In this document: positions 1-5,483 of the stretch, one piece after another
Numbering within the stretch: the first letter of the stretch is position 1
How the letters are laid out: each line of letters starts with the position of its first letter
Source: Sandaracinomonas sp041180785
Lineage (GTDB): Bacteria > Bacteroidota > Bacteroidia > Cytophagales > Spirosomataceae
DNA length: 5,692 bases
Assembly: GCA_041180785.1 (NCBI GenBank)
Contig: JBEGQV010000023.1
Location: 1-5,692 of the forward strand
Direction: 5' to 3'
Made by a program: the position numbers and the translations under genes
The notes under the pieces: model-generated
Told to the model about the DNA's origin: nothing
Seen by the model: the letters and a program-made list of their open reading frames with translations, nothing else
Databases searched by the model: none

Positions 1-242
1 GCTGCTGCAGAAGCTGAATTACAAGCGATGAGGATGAGCTTACAATTTTTTTCCAACAAGAGATTGCAAATCTTTACGGCATATGATTGGATGGCAGTGG
101 CAGATTTGTCGCCATAAGGCAAATGTGCTGTATCGCCAAAGTAGATAATGGATTCGTTGGGAATAAGCTCTGTGATGGCATGGGCAAGGGTTAGTCCGCC
201 GATTCCACTGTCAAATATTCCAATAGGTGCTTGATTGGGCAT
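1..242 (-). CDS. murI: Glutamate racemase, N-terminal part (cut by window edge)
   Basis: Glutamate racemase interconverts L- and D-glutamate in the cytoplasm and supplies the D-Glu that MurD adds to the peptidoglycan stem peptide. Reading from the ATG at 242 down to 3 gives 80 codons with no stop; the rest lies beyond position 1. Visible landmarks are the start PIGIFDSGIGGL, which carries the catalytic Asp11 and Ser12 of the DSG motif, then YFGDTAHLPYGDKS at about 34-47, and ACNSAS at 73-78 with the first catalytic Cys at 74. The second catalytic Cys lies outside the window. Family members are about 260-280 residues, so roughly 30% is present. The usual ACNTAS motif has Ser in place of Thr here. 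The start is well supported because the conserved racemase N-terminus begins five residues after it. The gene diverges from the sigma-factor operon. Identification is secure. Confidence 0.95.
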   Translation of the reverse strand, partial: MPNQAPIGIFDSGIGGLTLAHAITELIPNESIIYFGDTAHLPYGDKSATAIQSYAVKICNLLLEKNCKLILIACNSASAA

Positions 243-273
243 AAAGTTCGTAATTCACCGTAAAGAACGTAAA

Positions 274-291
274 TTTGAAAATCTTTTCAAA
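274..291. repeat. Perfect 18-bp inverted repeat between murI and the sigma gene
   Basis: TTTGAAAA, two bases (TC), then TTTTCAAA form 8-bp perfect arms. The element sits 32 bp from the murI start and just before the only upstream ATG of the sigma gene. Its arms offer an outward TTTG on each strand, which is the -33 element of Bacteroidota promoters. On the minus strand a partial -7 match (TACGTTCT, 271-264) follows after 16 bases, so a murI promoter here is possible but weak. It could equally be a dimeric regulator's operator, or chance in A/T-rich DNA. Confidence 0.5.
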
Positions 292-294
292 CGG

Positions 295-897
295 ATGCAA
301 CCTTATTTGCTCAATTTGCATCTTATCATTATTGTACCCAGTATACTTTTGAAAAACAGTTCGCCGACATATTTACAAGAAACAAGCCTCATTTTGGCTT
401 GTAAGCAAGGTAGGCGAGAGGCGCAAAATATTTTGTACAAGAAGTTTGGTGGAAAGATGTTTGCTGTGTGTAAGCGGTATCTGACTAATGCCATGGATGC
501 TGAAGATGTGCTGATGGAAGGATTTTTAAAAGTGTTTTTAGGTATTCGTGATTATAATGAAGAAGGAAGTTTCGAGGGTTGGATGCGGAGAATTTTTGTA
601 AATGAATGTTTAATGAAACTTCGGAAAAGGAAAATTGAATTTAGTTTGGCAGATGAAGCAATACTTGTTGCCGAGCCGGCAACAATTTTGGAACAATTAA
701 GTAGCGAGGAAATTCAGCAGCTAATCATACAATTACCAGATGGATTTCGAACAGTATTTAATTTGTATGCAATTGAAGGGTATACGCACGCAGAGATTGC
801 GGCACAATTGGGAATTTCTGAAGGTACATCGAAATCCCAATTATCAAGAGCAAGAGTTCTTTTACAACAAAAAATAAAGTCCAATGAAAAAGAATAA
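295..897 (+). CDS. RNA polymerase sigma-70 family (ECF-like) sigma factor
   Basis: This is an alternative sigma factor that would redirect RNA polymerase to a small set of promoters. With the ATG at 295 the product has 200 residues. Region 2 spans about 30-112: core-binding DAEDVLMEGFLKVF at 68-81, then GSFEGWMRRIFVNECLMKLR at 91-110. A linker follows, then region 4 at about 141-195, with the helix-turn-helix HAEIAAQLGISEGTSKSQLSRAR at 165-187. Sigma homology begins only near YLQETSLILACKQG (residue 26 on). Residues 1-20 are hydrophobic and unlike a sigma N-terminus, so the TTG at 349 may be the true start. Extending the frame to a TTG at 235 would run into murI and is unlikely. The 3' end overlaps the next gene by 14 bases, the arrangement expected of a sigma factor and its regulator. 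Family is certain; start and regulon are not. Confidence 0.9.
   Translation: MQPYLLNLHLIIIVPSILLKNSSPTYLQETSLILACKQGRREAQNILYKKFGGKMFAVCKRYLTNAMDAEDVLMEGFLKVFLGIRDYNEEGSFEGWMRRIFVNECLMKLRKRKIEFSLADEAILVAEPATILEQLSSEEIQQLIIQLPDGFRTVFNLYAIEGYTHAEIAAQLGISEGTSKSQLSRARVLLQQKIKSNEKE
344..351 (+). promoter_or_regulatory. Possible -7 element near the sigma gene start
   Basis: TACTTTTG matches the Bacteroidota -7 consensus TAnnTTTG exactly. The nearest upstream TTTG (315-318) is 25 bases away, longer than the usual 19-21. A transcript from here would start near 357, after both candidate start codons (ATG 295, TTG 349), leaving no good in-frame start ahead of region 2. It is therefore either a fortuitous match or evidence for an unusual start. 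Tentative. Confidence 0.25.
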
Positions 898-1687
898 TCA
901 TTTGAAGGACTGGTCAATAGTAGAAAAAAAATGGCAAAAGCAATTAGCTGACAAGGAAGAATTGTTGCCGAATGGATTATGGGAGAAGATTGAAGATAAG
1001 TTGGAAGTAACAAGTCAGGAGGAGGTAGTTCCAATTTGGTCGTTTAGTAAATCTTTTGGCCTATTTCGATGGTCTGCAGCGGCAGTAGTGCTTGTAGCTA
1101 TGTTGTTTTATTACAAGGTAGAGGTGTCTTCGAGCGATATAGCCACTGCAGGATCTTTAGAAACGATTAAAGTCCCAACTGACCAGCATACACCTGTCAA
1201 CAAGCCTTTCTCTGTAAGCACAGAGGCCTCAAGTCCTTCAATTGCTTCAAGTGAGACTAGTCGCTTTACCAGGGTTAAATCGCATCAAACATCGATGAAA
1301 TCGGTACCAACTTTTTTGGCTAAGGCAGCAAAAGGAATTCCTGTCCAAACAGTGGTTCAGACCACTAAGGCTGAAATAGCTGAAGATAAACCAGTACAAT
1401 CTCTAGTTCCAAGGTCAGTTCCTGAAGAAATTGAAGGAGTTGTTGCAAAAGCAGCGACCCGTCAACAAGAGGTTATCGATGAAATGCTAGTGGTAGTAGA
1501 AGTGGAGCCAGTGAAGAAAGAAAAAGTTATTCAAAAGGTAATGGGTTTTTTGAAAAAGGTTAAATCTGGGAGGATATTAGACCTAACAACAAAATCAAGA
1601 GAAGGAAAATTAAACGACGGGATACATCAGGTGATGTACCAATATGAAGAAAAAGAAGAAAAATTAAAAAACGTATTATCGTTATGA
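884..1687 (+). CDS. Single-pass membrane protein, putative anti-sigma factor
   Basis: The product has 267 residues. Residues 1-57 are charged and presumably cytoplasmic, with DWSIVEKKWQKQL at 9-21 and the pattern LP-x-x-LW-x-x-I-x-x-x-L at 28-40. One hydrophobic segment lies at about 60-77 (LFRWSAAAVVLVAMLFYY). The long remainder is rich in Ser, Thr, Val and Lys, low in complexity, and would be periplasmic. Its last 60 residues are highly charged and probably helical (EEKEEKLKN near the end). No zinc-finger HxxxCxxC motif and no FecR domain is visible. Known precedent: Bacteroidota sigma genes are often followed by one-TM proteins whose short cytoplasmic domain binds the sigma factor. Inference: this is the cognate anti-sigma factor, sensing through its periplasmic part. 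The ATG at 884 lies inside the sigma gene, and the stop overlaps the next start as ATGA. The family was not recognised by name, so the role rests on context and topology. Confidence 0.65.
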   Translation: MKKNNHLKDWSIVEKKWQKQLADKEELLPNGLWEKIEDKLEVTSQEEVVPIWSFSKSFGLFRWSAAAVVLVAMLFYYKVEVSSSDIATAGSLETIKVPTDQHTPVNKPFSVSTEASSPSIASSETSRFTRVKSHQTSMKSVPTFLAKAAKGIPVQTVVQTTKAEIAEDKPVQSLVPRSVPEEIEGVVAKAATRQQEVIDEMLVVVEVEPVKKEKVIQKVMGFLKKVKSGRILDLTTKSREGKLNDGIHQVMYQYEEKEEKLKNVLSL

Positions 1688-2904
1688 AAAAGTTAAAAGT
1701 AGTATTAAGCGTTTTGTTTGTGTTGATTGGTTCGGTGGCTTTTGCCATTCCACAAGATTCCATTGTGGTTCGAATAGATGCTAGGAACCAGGAGGTTTTG
1801 GGGTCTTCTAAGAAAGGATTTACTCTTAAGGAAGAAGTAGCGAATATATTGAATAAAAAAGGAATCACCTTGAATGATAGTCTTTGGCAACAAGTTCGTC
1901 AGGCTATTCGTAAGGAGGACAATGCACCTCAGCGCTTGGAATTTGAGGTTAATGGCCAAAAAGTTATCATTGGATTGATGCGTCCAATGAACAACATACA
2001 AGGACAGGCGTCATCTCCAGCAGTTATTTCGGATGGTATCACGATTAAAGACGGTAAGCGAGGTGAAAATGATGAGGTAAAAATTAGTTTAAAGGAAGGG
2101 ATTCATATTAAAGATGGGAATGATGAGGTGCGAATTGATAAAAGTGGAATTCATGTGAAGGATGGAAGTGAAGAAACCAAAATTATTTGGGGACCAGCGC
2201 AAGAAAGGAAAAATAAAGCACAAGGTGTTAAGTTGTCGGATCGCAGGGGATTTAATTTGAATTTTGGCTTAAATAATTGGTCAGGAGATATTGGAGGAGG
2301 CAACGTTCCTACGGTTGCCATCTATCCTGCGCCTTTATTGGGGAGTGATAAAGTTTTAAATACCTTAGGGTCACGGTATGTTAGTTTGGAGTGGACACGA
2401 TTTGCGAATATGGCCAAAGGGAAAAATAAAGCGTTTCGATTGGGATTTGGATTGGGTGTTGAGTGGTATAATTTAATGTTTGATCATAGTCGAGTAATTC
2501 AAAATAATGCAAATTCCATTACATTTGCACCCTTGCTCAATCAAGCAGGGAAGGAAGTCGCCTTTTCGAAAAATAAATTAGCTGCTTCGTATATTACCTT
2601 GCCCATCATGCCGCATTTATCCTTTGATGAGCAATCTACTATTCAAATGATCGCATTGGGTGGCTATGTAAGTTACCGAATTGATTCTTGGGTGAAAACA
2701 AAAGAGCAAGGTTCGGGTGATAAAAACCATTATTCTGGAACGTATCTATTAAATGATATTCGCTATGGGGGGCGAGTGGAGGTAAATATTCGTCATTTTC
2801 CCGATTTATTCTTTAATATGGATTTTACGCCATTATTTAAAGAGGGCATGGGGGCAAATCTACAAGTATATAGCTTTGGCCTACGATTATTGAAAATTTC
2901 TTGA
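1684..2904 (+). CDS. Secreted protein with GI-x-(I/V)KDG repeats and a predicted outer-membrane beta-barrel
   Basis: The product has 406 residues. A Sec signal peptide covers 1-21 (MKKLK, hydrophobic core, cut after VAFA). Residues 22-105 look like a small periplasmic domain. Residues 118-169 hold three repeats beginning GITIKDG, GIHIKDG and GIHVKDG, each followed by a charged D/E-rich strand-like segment. After a Lys/Gln-rich linker (170-185), residues 188-406 show the alternating pattern of amphipathic strands with many Gly and aromatic residues, for example GFNLNFGLNNW, AFRLGFGLGVEWYNL, IALGGYVSYRI, and a final strand SFGLRL. That fits an 8-10-strand outer-membrane barrel of the kind often annotated 'outer membrane beta-barrel protein' or 'porin family' in Bacteroidota; there is no TonB box or plug. 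The start overlaps the upstream stop as ATGA, giving translational coupling. It could be the target or the sensor of the sigma/anti-sigma pair. Envelope location is likely; function is unknown. Confidence 0.75.
   Translation: MKKLKVVLSVLFVLIGSVAFAIPQDSIVVRIDARNQEVLGSSKKGFTLKEEVANILNKKGITLNDSLWQQVRQAIRKEDNAPQRLEFEVNGQKVIIGLMRPMNNIQGQASSPAVISDGITIKDGKRGENDEVKISLKEGIHIKDGNDEVRIDKSGIHVKDGSEETKIIWGPAQERKNKAQGVKLSDRRGFNLNFGLNNWSGDIGGGNVPTVAIYPAPLLGSDKVLNTLGSRYVSLEWTRFANMAKGKNKAFRLGFGLGVEWYNLMFDHSRVIQNNANSITFAPLLNQAGKEVAFSKNKLAASYITLPIMPHLSFDEQSTIQMIALGGYVSYRIDSWVKTKEQGSGDKNHYSGTYLLNDIRYGGRVEVNIRHFPDLFFNMDFTPLFKEGMGANLQVYSFGLRLLKIS
2035..2190 (+). repeat. Three tandem GI-x-(I/V)KDG repeats within the barrel protein
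   Basis: Repeats start at residues 118, 139 and 155 of the host protein, so spacing is 21 and then 16 residues. Each has the core GI(T/H)(I/V)KDG followed by (N/S)(D/E)E(V/T)(K/R)I. The first copy carries a five-residue insertion around KRGEN. The pattern suggests stacked short beta-strands with Asp-Gly turns, possibly a small beta-solenoid or a ligand- or metal-binding stalk between the periplasmic domain and the barrel. The fold is inferred. Confidence 0.7.
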
Positions 2905-2921
2905 TAATTTTTTCGAAAGCA

Positions 2922-2953
2922 TTTGGCAGAAATAAAAAAAACATCTACTTTTG
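2922..2953 (+). promoter_or_regulatory. Bacteroidota-type promoter of the tRNA-tuf operon
   Basis: TTTG at 2922-2925 and TACTTTTG at 2946-2953 are separated by exactly 20 bases. Both match the phylum's consensus for the primary sigma factor (-33 TTTG, -7 TAnnTTTG). Transcription should start near 2958-2960, about 38 bases before tRNA-Tyr. No second promoter of this quality is visible before tuf, so this one probably drives the whole cluster. Confidence 0.8.
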
Positions 2954-2959
2954 CAAACT

Positions 2960-2985
2960 CTTTCAGTGAAACGTTTAGCTGAAAG
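2960..2985 (+). other. Leader hairpin before tRNA-Tyr
   Basis: CTTTCAG (2960-2966) pairs perfectly with CTGAAAG (2979-2985) across a 12-base loop that contains the palindrome AAACGTTT. It would form at the very 5' end of the primary transcript. It may protect the 5' end or be a processing site; the function is inferred. Confidence 0.5.
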
Positions 2986-2996
2986 GAGAGTAAAAA

Positions 2997-3079
2997 GGGG
3001 ATATACCAGAGTGGCCAAATGGGGCAGACTGTAAATCTGCTGGCGTACGCCTTCGGTGGTTCGAATCCATCTGTCCCCA
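2997..3079 (+). tRNA. tRNA-Tyr (anticodon GTA)
   Basis: The acceptor stem GGGGATA (2997-3003) pairs with TGTCCCC (3072-3078), discriminator A at 3079. The anticodon stem GCAGA/TCTGC (3024-3028, 3036-3040) encloses the loop CTGTAAA with GTA at 3031-3033. A long variable arm (about 3041-3054) is typical of class II bacterial tRNA-Tyr. The T stem is GGTGG/CCATC with loop TTCGAAT. The 3' CCA is not encoded, so it must be added by the CCA-adding enzyme. It is the first gene of the tRNA-tuf transcript. Confidence 0.97.
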
Positions 3080-3089
3080 CAGAATTAAC

Positions 3090-3109
3090 GTAAAAACGAA
3101 CGTTTTTAC
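3090..3109 (+). other. Hairpin in the tRNA-Tyr/tRNA-Gly spacer
   Basis: GTAAAAACG (3090-3098) and CGTTTTTAC (3101-3109) are perfect 9-bp arms separated by only AA. In RNA this gives a stem of about 8 bp with a 4-base loop, filling the middle of the 37-base spacer. No T run follows, so it is not a terminator; an RNase recognition or spacing element is a reasonable guess. Confidence 0.65.
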
Positions 3110-3116
3110 ACCATTA

Positions 3117-3189
3117 GCGGGAGTAGCTCATTTGGTAGAGCGATAGCCTTCCAAGCTATAGGTGGCGGGTTCGAGCCCCGTCTCCCGCT
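3117..3189 (+). tRNA. tRNA-Gly (anticodon TCC)
   Basis: The acceptor stem GCGGGAG (3117-3123) pairs with CTCCCGC (3182-3188), discriminator T at 3189. The anticodon stem ATAGC/GCTAT (3143-3147, 3155-3159) carries the loop CTTCCAA with TCC at 3150-3152, reading GGA and other GGN codons by wobble. The T stem GCGGG/CCCGT has loop TTCGAGC. CCA is not encoded. It is 73 bases long, the second gene of the cluster. Confidence 0.97.
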
Positions 3190-3199
3190 CATAAAGAAG

Positions 3200-3229
3200 A
3201 AGCTTGTCGGAAACGTCAAGTGCTTTTTT
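3200..3229 (+). terminator. Terminator-like stem in the tRNA-Gly/tRNA-Thr spacer
   Basis: The stem is built of AAG/CTT, CTTG/CAAG and CG/CG around a GAAA tetraloop, with a T-T mismatch and a small TG bulge, and is followed directly by a run of six T (3224-3229). This is the form of an imperfect intrinsic terminator. No clear promoter follows it before tRNA-Thr, so complete termination would cut off tuf. It is more likely a partial attenuator or an RNA 3'-end/processing structure. Confidence 0.45.
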
Positions 3230-3230
3230 A

Positions 3231-3254
3231 TTTAGTAACAAACGCGTTACTAAA
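3231..3254 (+). other. Second hairpin in the tRNA-Gly/tRNA-Thr spacer
   Basis: TTTAGTAAC (3231-3239) and GTTACTAAA (3246-3254) are perfect 9-bp arms around the loop AAACGC. It starts immediately after the T run of the terminator-like stem. No T run follows. Its last three bases are shared with a segment that can pair with the tRNA-Thr 5' end, so the two structures compete. Confidence 0.6.
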
Positions 3255-3270
3255 GGCCGTAAGGTAAAAG

Positions 3271-3342
<72 letters not shown>

Positions 3343-3348
3343 CACTGC

Positions 3349-3368
3349 TTTACTAATTAACTAGTAAA
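3349..3368 (+). other. Hairpin in the tuf 5' untranslated region
   Basis: TTTACTA (3349-3355) and TAGTAAA (3362-3368) are perfect 7-bp arms around ATTAAC. It separates the tRNA-Thr 3' end from the A/T-rich, Shine-Dalgarno-less stretch before the tuf ATG. After processing, it would sit near the 5' end of the tuf mRNA and could stabilise it. The arm sequence resembles that of the preceding spacer hairpin (TAGTAA/TTACTA). Confidence 0.55.
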
Positions 3369-3408
3369 CATTTGAAACATTTTATAAATAATTAAGAACT
3401 AAATAATC

Positions 3409-4596
3409 ATGGCAAAAGAGAATTTTGACCGAAGTAAACCCCACGTTAACATTGGTACTATTGGCCACGTTGACCACGGTAAAACAACATTAACAGCTGC
3501 TATCACTAAAGTTCTTTCTGAGAAAGGTCTTGCTGAGAAAAAAGATTTCTCTTCAATTGACTCTGCACCAGAAGAAAAAGAGCGTGGTATCACTATCAAC
3601 ACTGCACACGTTGAGTATGCAACAGCTAATCGTCACTACGCTCACGTTGACTGTCCAGGTCACGCTGACTACGTGAAGAACATGGTTACTGGTGCTGCGC
3701 AGATGGACGGTGCTATCTTAGTAGTTGCTGCTACAGATGGTCCAATGCCACAAACTCGTGAGCACATCCTTTTGGCTCGCCAGGTTGGTGTACCTCAATT
3801 GGTTGTTTTCATGAACAAAGTTGACATGGTTGACGATCCAGAGTTATTAGAATTAGTAGAAATGGAAATTCGTGAATTATTGTCATTCTATGAATTTGAT
3901 GGTGATAACATTCCAGTAATCCAAGGATCTGCTTTAGGTGGATTGAACGGAGATGCTAAATGGGTAGCAACTATCGAAGCGTTAATGGATGCAGTTGATA
4001 GCTGGATTCCACTTCCTAAGCGTGATGTTGATAAGCCATTCTTGATGCCAGTTGAGGACGTATTCTCGATCACAGGTCGTGGTACTGTTGCAACAGGTCG
4101 TATCGAAACTGGTGTTATTAACTCAGGTGAGGCAGTTGATATCTTAGGTATGGGAGCTGAAAACTTAAAATCAGTTGTAACTGGTGTTGAGATGTTCCGT
4201 AAGATCTTAGATCGTGGTGAAGCTGGTGATAACGTAGGTTTATTGTTACGTGGTATTGAGAAAACTGATATCCGTCGTGGTATGGTAATCTGTAAGCCAG
4301 GTTCTGTTAAGCCTCACACGAAGTTCAAGGCTGAGGTTTATATCTTGTCAAAAGAGGAAGGTGGTCGTCACACTCCATTCTTTAACAAGTATCGCCCACA
4401 GTTCTACTTCCGTACAACTGACGTAACAGGAGAAATTATGTTACCAGCAGGTGTGGAAATGTGTATGCCAGGTGATAACTTAACGATCGAAGTTACATTA
4501 TTGAACGCAGTAGCTATGGACAAAGGTCTTCGTTTCGCGATTCGTGAAGGAGGTCGTACAGTAGGTGCTGGTCAGGTAACTGAAATTTTAGAGTAA
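3409..4596 (+). CDS. tuf: Elongation factor Tu
   Basis: EF-Tu carries aminoacyl-tRNA as a GTP complex to the ribosomal A site. The 395 residues are full length for the family. The G domain shows GHVDHGKT (19-26), RGITI of switch I (59-63, Thr62), DCPGH of switch II (81-85), NKVD (136-139) and SAL (174-176). Domains 2 and 3 follow, with GRGTVATGRIETG at about 223-235, GGRHTPFFNKYRPQFYFRT in the middle of domain 3, and the normal C-terminus GAGQVTEILE. The start MAKENFDRSKPHVN is standard. Arginine is almost always CGT, and codon choice is far more biased than in the sigma operon, as expected of a very highly expressed gene. It is most likely transcribed with the three tRNAs from the promoter at 2922-2953 and ends in a strong terminator. 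No ribosomal-protein or secE/nusG genes follow. Confidence 0.99.
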   Translation: MAKENFDRSKPHVNIGTIGHVDHGKTTLTAAITKVLSEKGLAEKKDFSSIDSAPEEKERGITINTAHVEYATANRHYAHVDCPGHADYVKNMVTGAAQMDGAILVVAATDGPMPQTREHILLARQVGVPQLVVFMNKVDMVDDPELLELVEMEIRELLSFYEFDGDNIPVIQGSALGGLNGDAKWVATIEALMDAVDSWIPLPKRDVDKPFLMPVEDVFSITGRGTVATGRIETGVINSGEAVDILGMGAENLKSVVTGVEMFRKILDRGEAGDNVGLLLRGIEKTDIRRGMVICKPGSVKPHTKFKAEVYILSKEEGGRHTPFFNKYRPQFYFRTTDVTGEIMLPAGVEMCMPGDNLTIEVTLLNAVAMDKGLRFAIREGGRTVGAGQVTEILE

Positions 4597-4613
4597 TACT
4601 TACTTGAAATAGT

Positions 4614-4645
4614 AAAAAGAGCGACGCAAGTCGCTCTTTTTTTTT
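4614..4645 (+). terminator. Intrinsic terminator after tuf
   Basis: AGAGCGAC (4618-4625), loop GCAA, GTCGCTCT (4630-4637), preceded by an A run and continuing into a run of nine T. The stem can extend by A-T pairs on both sides, so it might also act on minus-strand transcripts. It lies 17 bases after the tuf stop and should end the tRNA-tuf transcript. Confidence 0.92.
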
Positions 4646-4675
4646 ATCTTTAAACCAATAATCTAATCTATCCTT

Positions 4676-5428
4676 ATGAAAAAATTCGCTTCCGTTTTAA
4701 TTTGCCTTTTTGCTTTCATTAGTTTTCAAGGCCTTTCTCAAGAATATTATGAAATGCGTACCTACCACATGAAATTTGGAGGACGAGTGGCAGTACTTGA
4801 AAATTATATTTCCAAAGCATTGATTCCTGCGTTGAATAAACAAGGTGTTTCAAAAGTTGGTGTTTTTAAGGATTTGGGTAAGCCTGAACCTGTTGTATTA
4901 GTTGTCGTTATTCCCTTTAAGGATTTAACGAGCTATATTTCTTATAAAGAAAAATTATCCGCAGATGCTGAGTATAATACCCTTGCCAAACCCTATTTTG
5001 AAACCGTTGGAAATGATAAGCCACTTTATGAGCGTGTTTCAACCTATTTTGGTAAAGCTTTTGAAGGTTTTAAATCCTTCCAATTGCCAACAACTTCCGC
5101 TTCTCGTATTTTTGAATGGCGTACCTATGAGGCCTATAACGAAGATGCTTTGAGACGCAAAATACAAATGTTCAATGAGGAAGAATTAAAGATATTTGAT
5201 AAAGTAGGTTTACATAATGTGATGTTTGCAGAAGTTTTAGCAGGCGAAAATACACCTTGTTTAAGTTATTTTATCAGCTTTGATTCCATGAAAGAGCGTG
5301 ATGAAAATTGGGCAAAATTTTCGGCAGATCCAGATTGGAAACGTATCGTTTCTGATCCAAAATACAGTAATAGTCACTCTAGAACGGTTAGAAGGTTTTT
5401 GGAGCCGACTAGTTATAGTCAGTGGTAA
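4676..5428 (+). CDS. Secreted NIPSNAP family protein with two NIPSNAP-like domains
   Basis: The product has 250 residues. A signal peptide covers about 1-22 (MKKFASVLICLFAFISF, then GLSQ before EYYEMRTY). The Cys at 10 is too early and lacks a proper lipobox, so it is probably not a lipoprotein. Two related ferredoxin-like (dimeric alpha/beta barrel) domains follow: 24-125, beginning YYEMRTYHMK, and 145-247, beginning IFEWRTYEAYNEDAL. The shared E-(M/W)-RTY start, the aromatic pairs near each domain end (YFGKAF; NWAKFSADPDWKRI) and the length fit NIPSNAP proteins common in Bacteroidota and Planctomycetota. Their biochemical role is not established, and no catalytic residues can be named. A partial -7 match (TATCTTTA, 4645-4652) overlaps the end of the tuf terminator, so the gene may have its own weak promoter. 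A VOC gene follows 55 bases later on the same strand. Confidence 0.88.
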   Translation: MKKFASVLICLFAFISFQGLSQEYYEMRTYHMKFGGRVAVLENYISKALIPALNKQGVSKVGVFKDLGKPEPVVLVVVIPFKDLTSYISYKEKLSADAEYNTLAKPYFETVGNDKPLYERVSTYFGKAFEGFKSFQLPTTSASRIFEWRTYEAYNEDALRRKIQMFNEEELKIFDKVGLHNVMFAEVLAGENTPCLSYFISFDSMKERDENWAKFSADPDWKRIVSDPKYSNSHSRTVRRFLEPTSYSQW

Positions 5429-5483
5429 TTGAAGAAACGATTCATATATTCTCTAATCCATAAATTATTTAATATTTAATCCC

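Noticed and set aside
235..294. N-terminal extension of the sigma factor to a TTG at 235
   Set aside because: It would overlap the murI start and cover the palindromic intergenic element, and the encoded residues have no sigma homology.
714..1034. Minus-strand open frame of 106 codons opposite the sigma/anti-sigma overlap
   Set aside because: It lies wholly opposite two well-supported coding frames and shows no recognisable domain or start context.
1560..2001. Overlapping minus-strand frames of 102 and 98 codons
   Set aside because: They are opposite the end of the putative anti-sigma gene and the signal-peptide region of the barrel gene; hydrophobic content comes from reversed Lys/Glu-rich codons.
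2793..3080. Minus-strand open frame of 95 codons with a GTDGFEPPKAYAS start
   Set aside because: It begins in antisense tRNA-Tyr, crosses the promoter and runs into the end of the barrel gene; another typical tRNA shadow.
4965..5153. Plus-strand open frame of 62 codons inside the NIPSNAP gene
   Set aside because: It is an alternative frame of a gene whose main frame has clear domain homology.
5429..5483. Possible terminator or promoter in the A/T-rich gap before the VOC gene
   Set aside because: Only a 5-bp A/T stem (TAAAT/ATTTA) and no TAnnTTTG match are visible, too weak to call.
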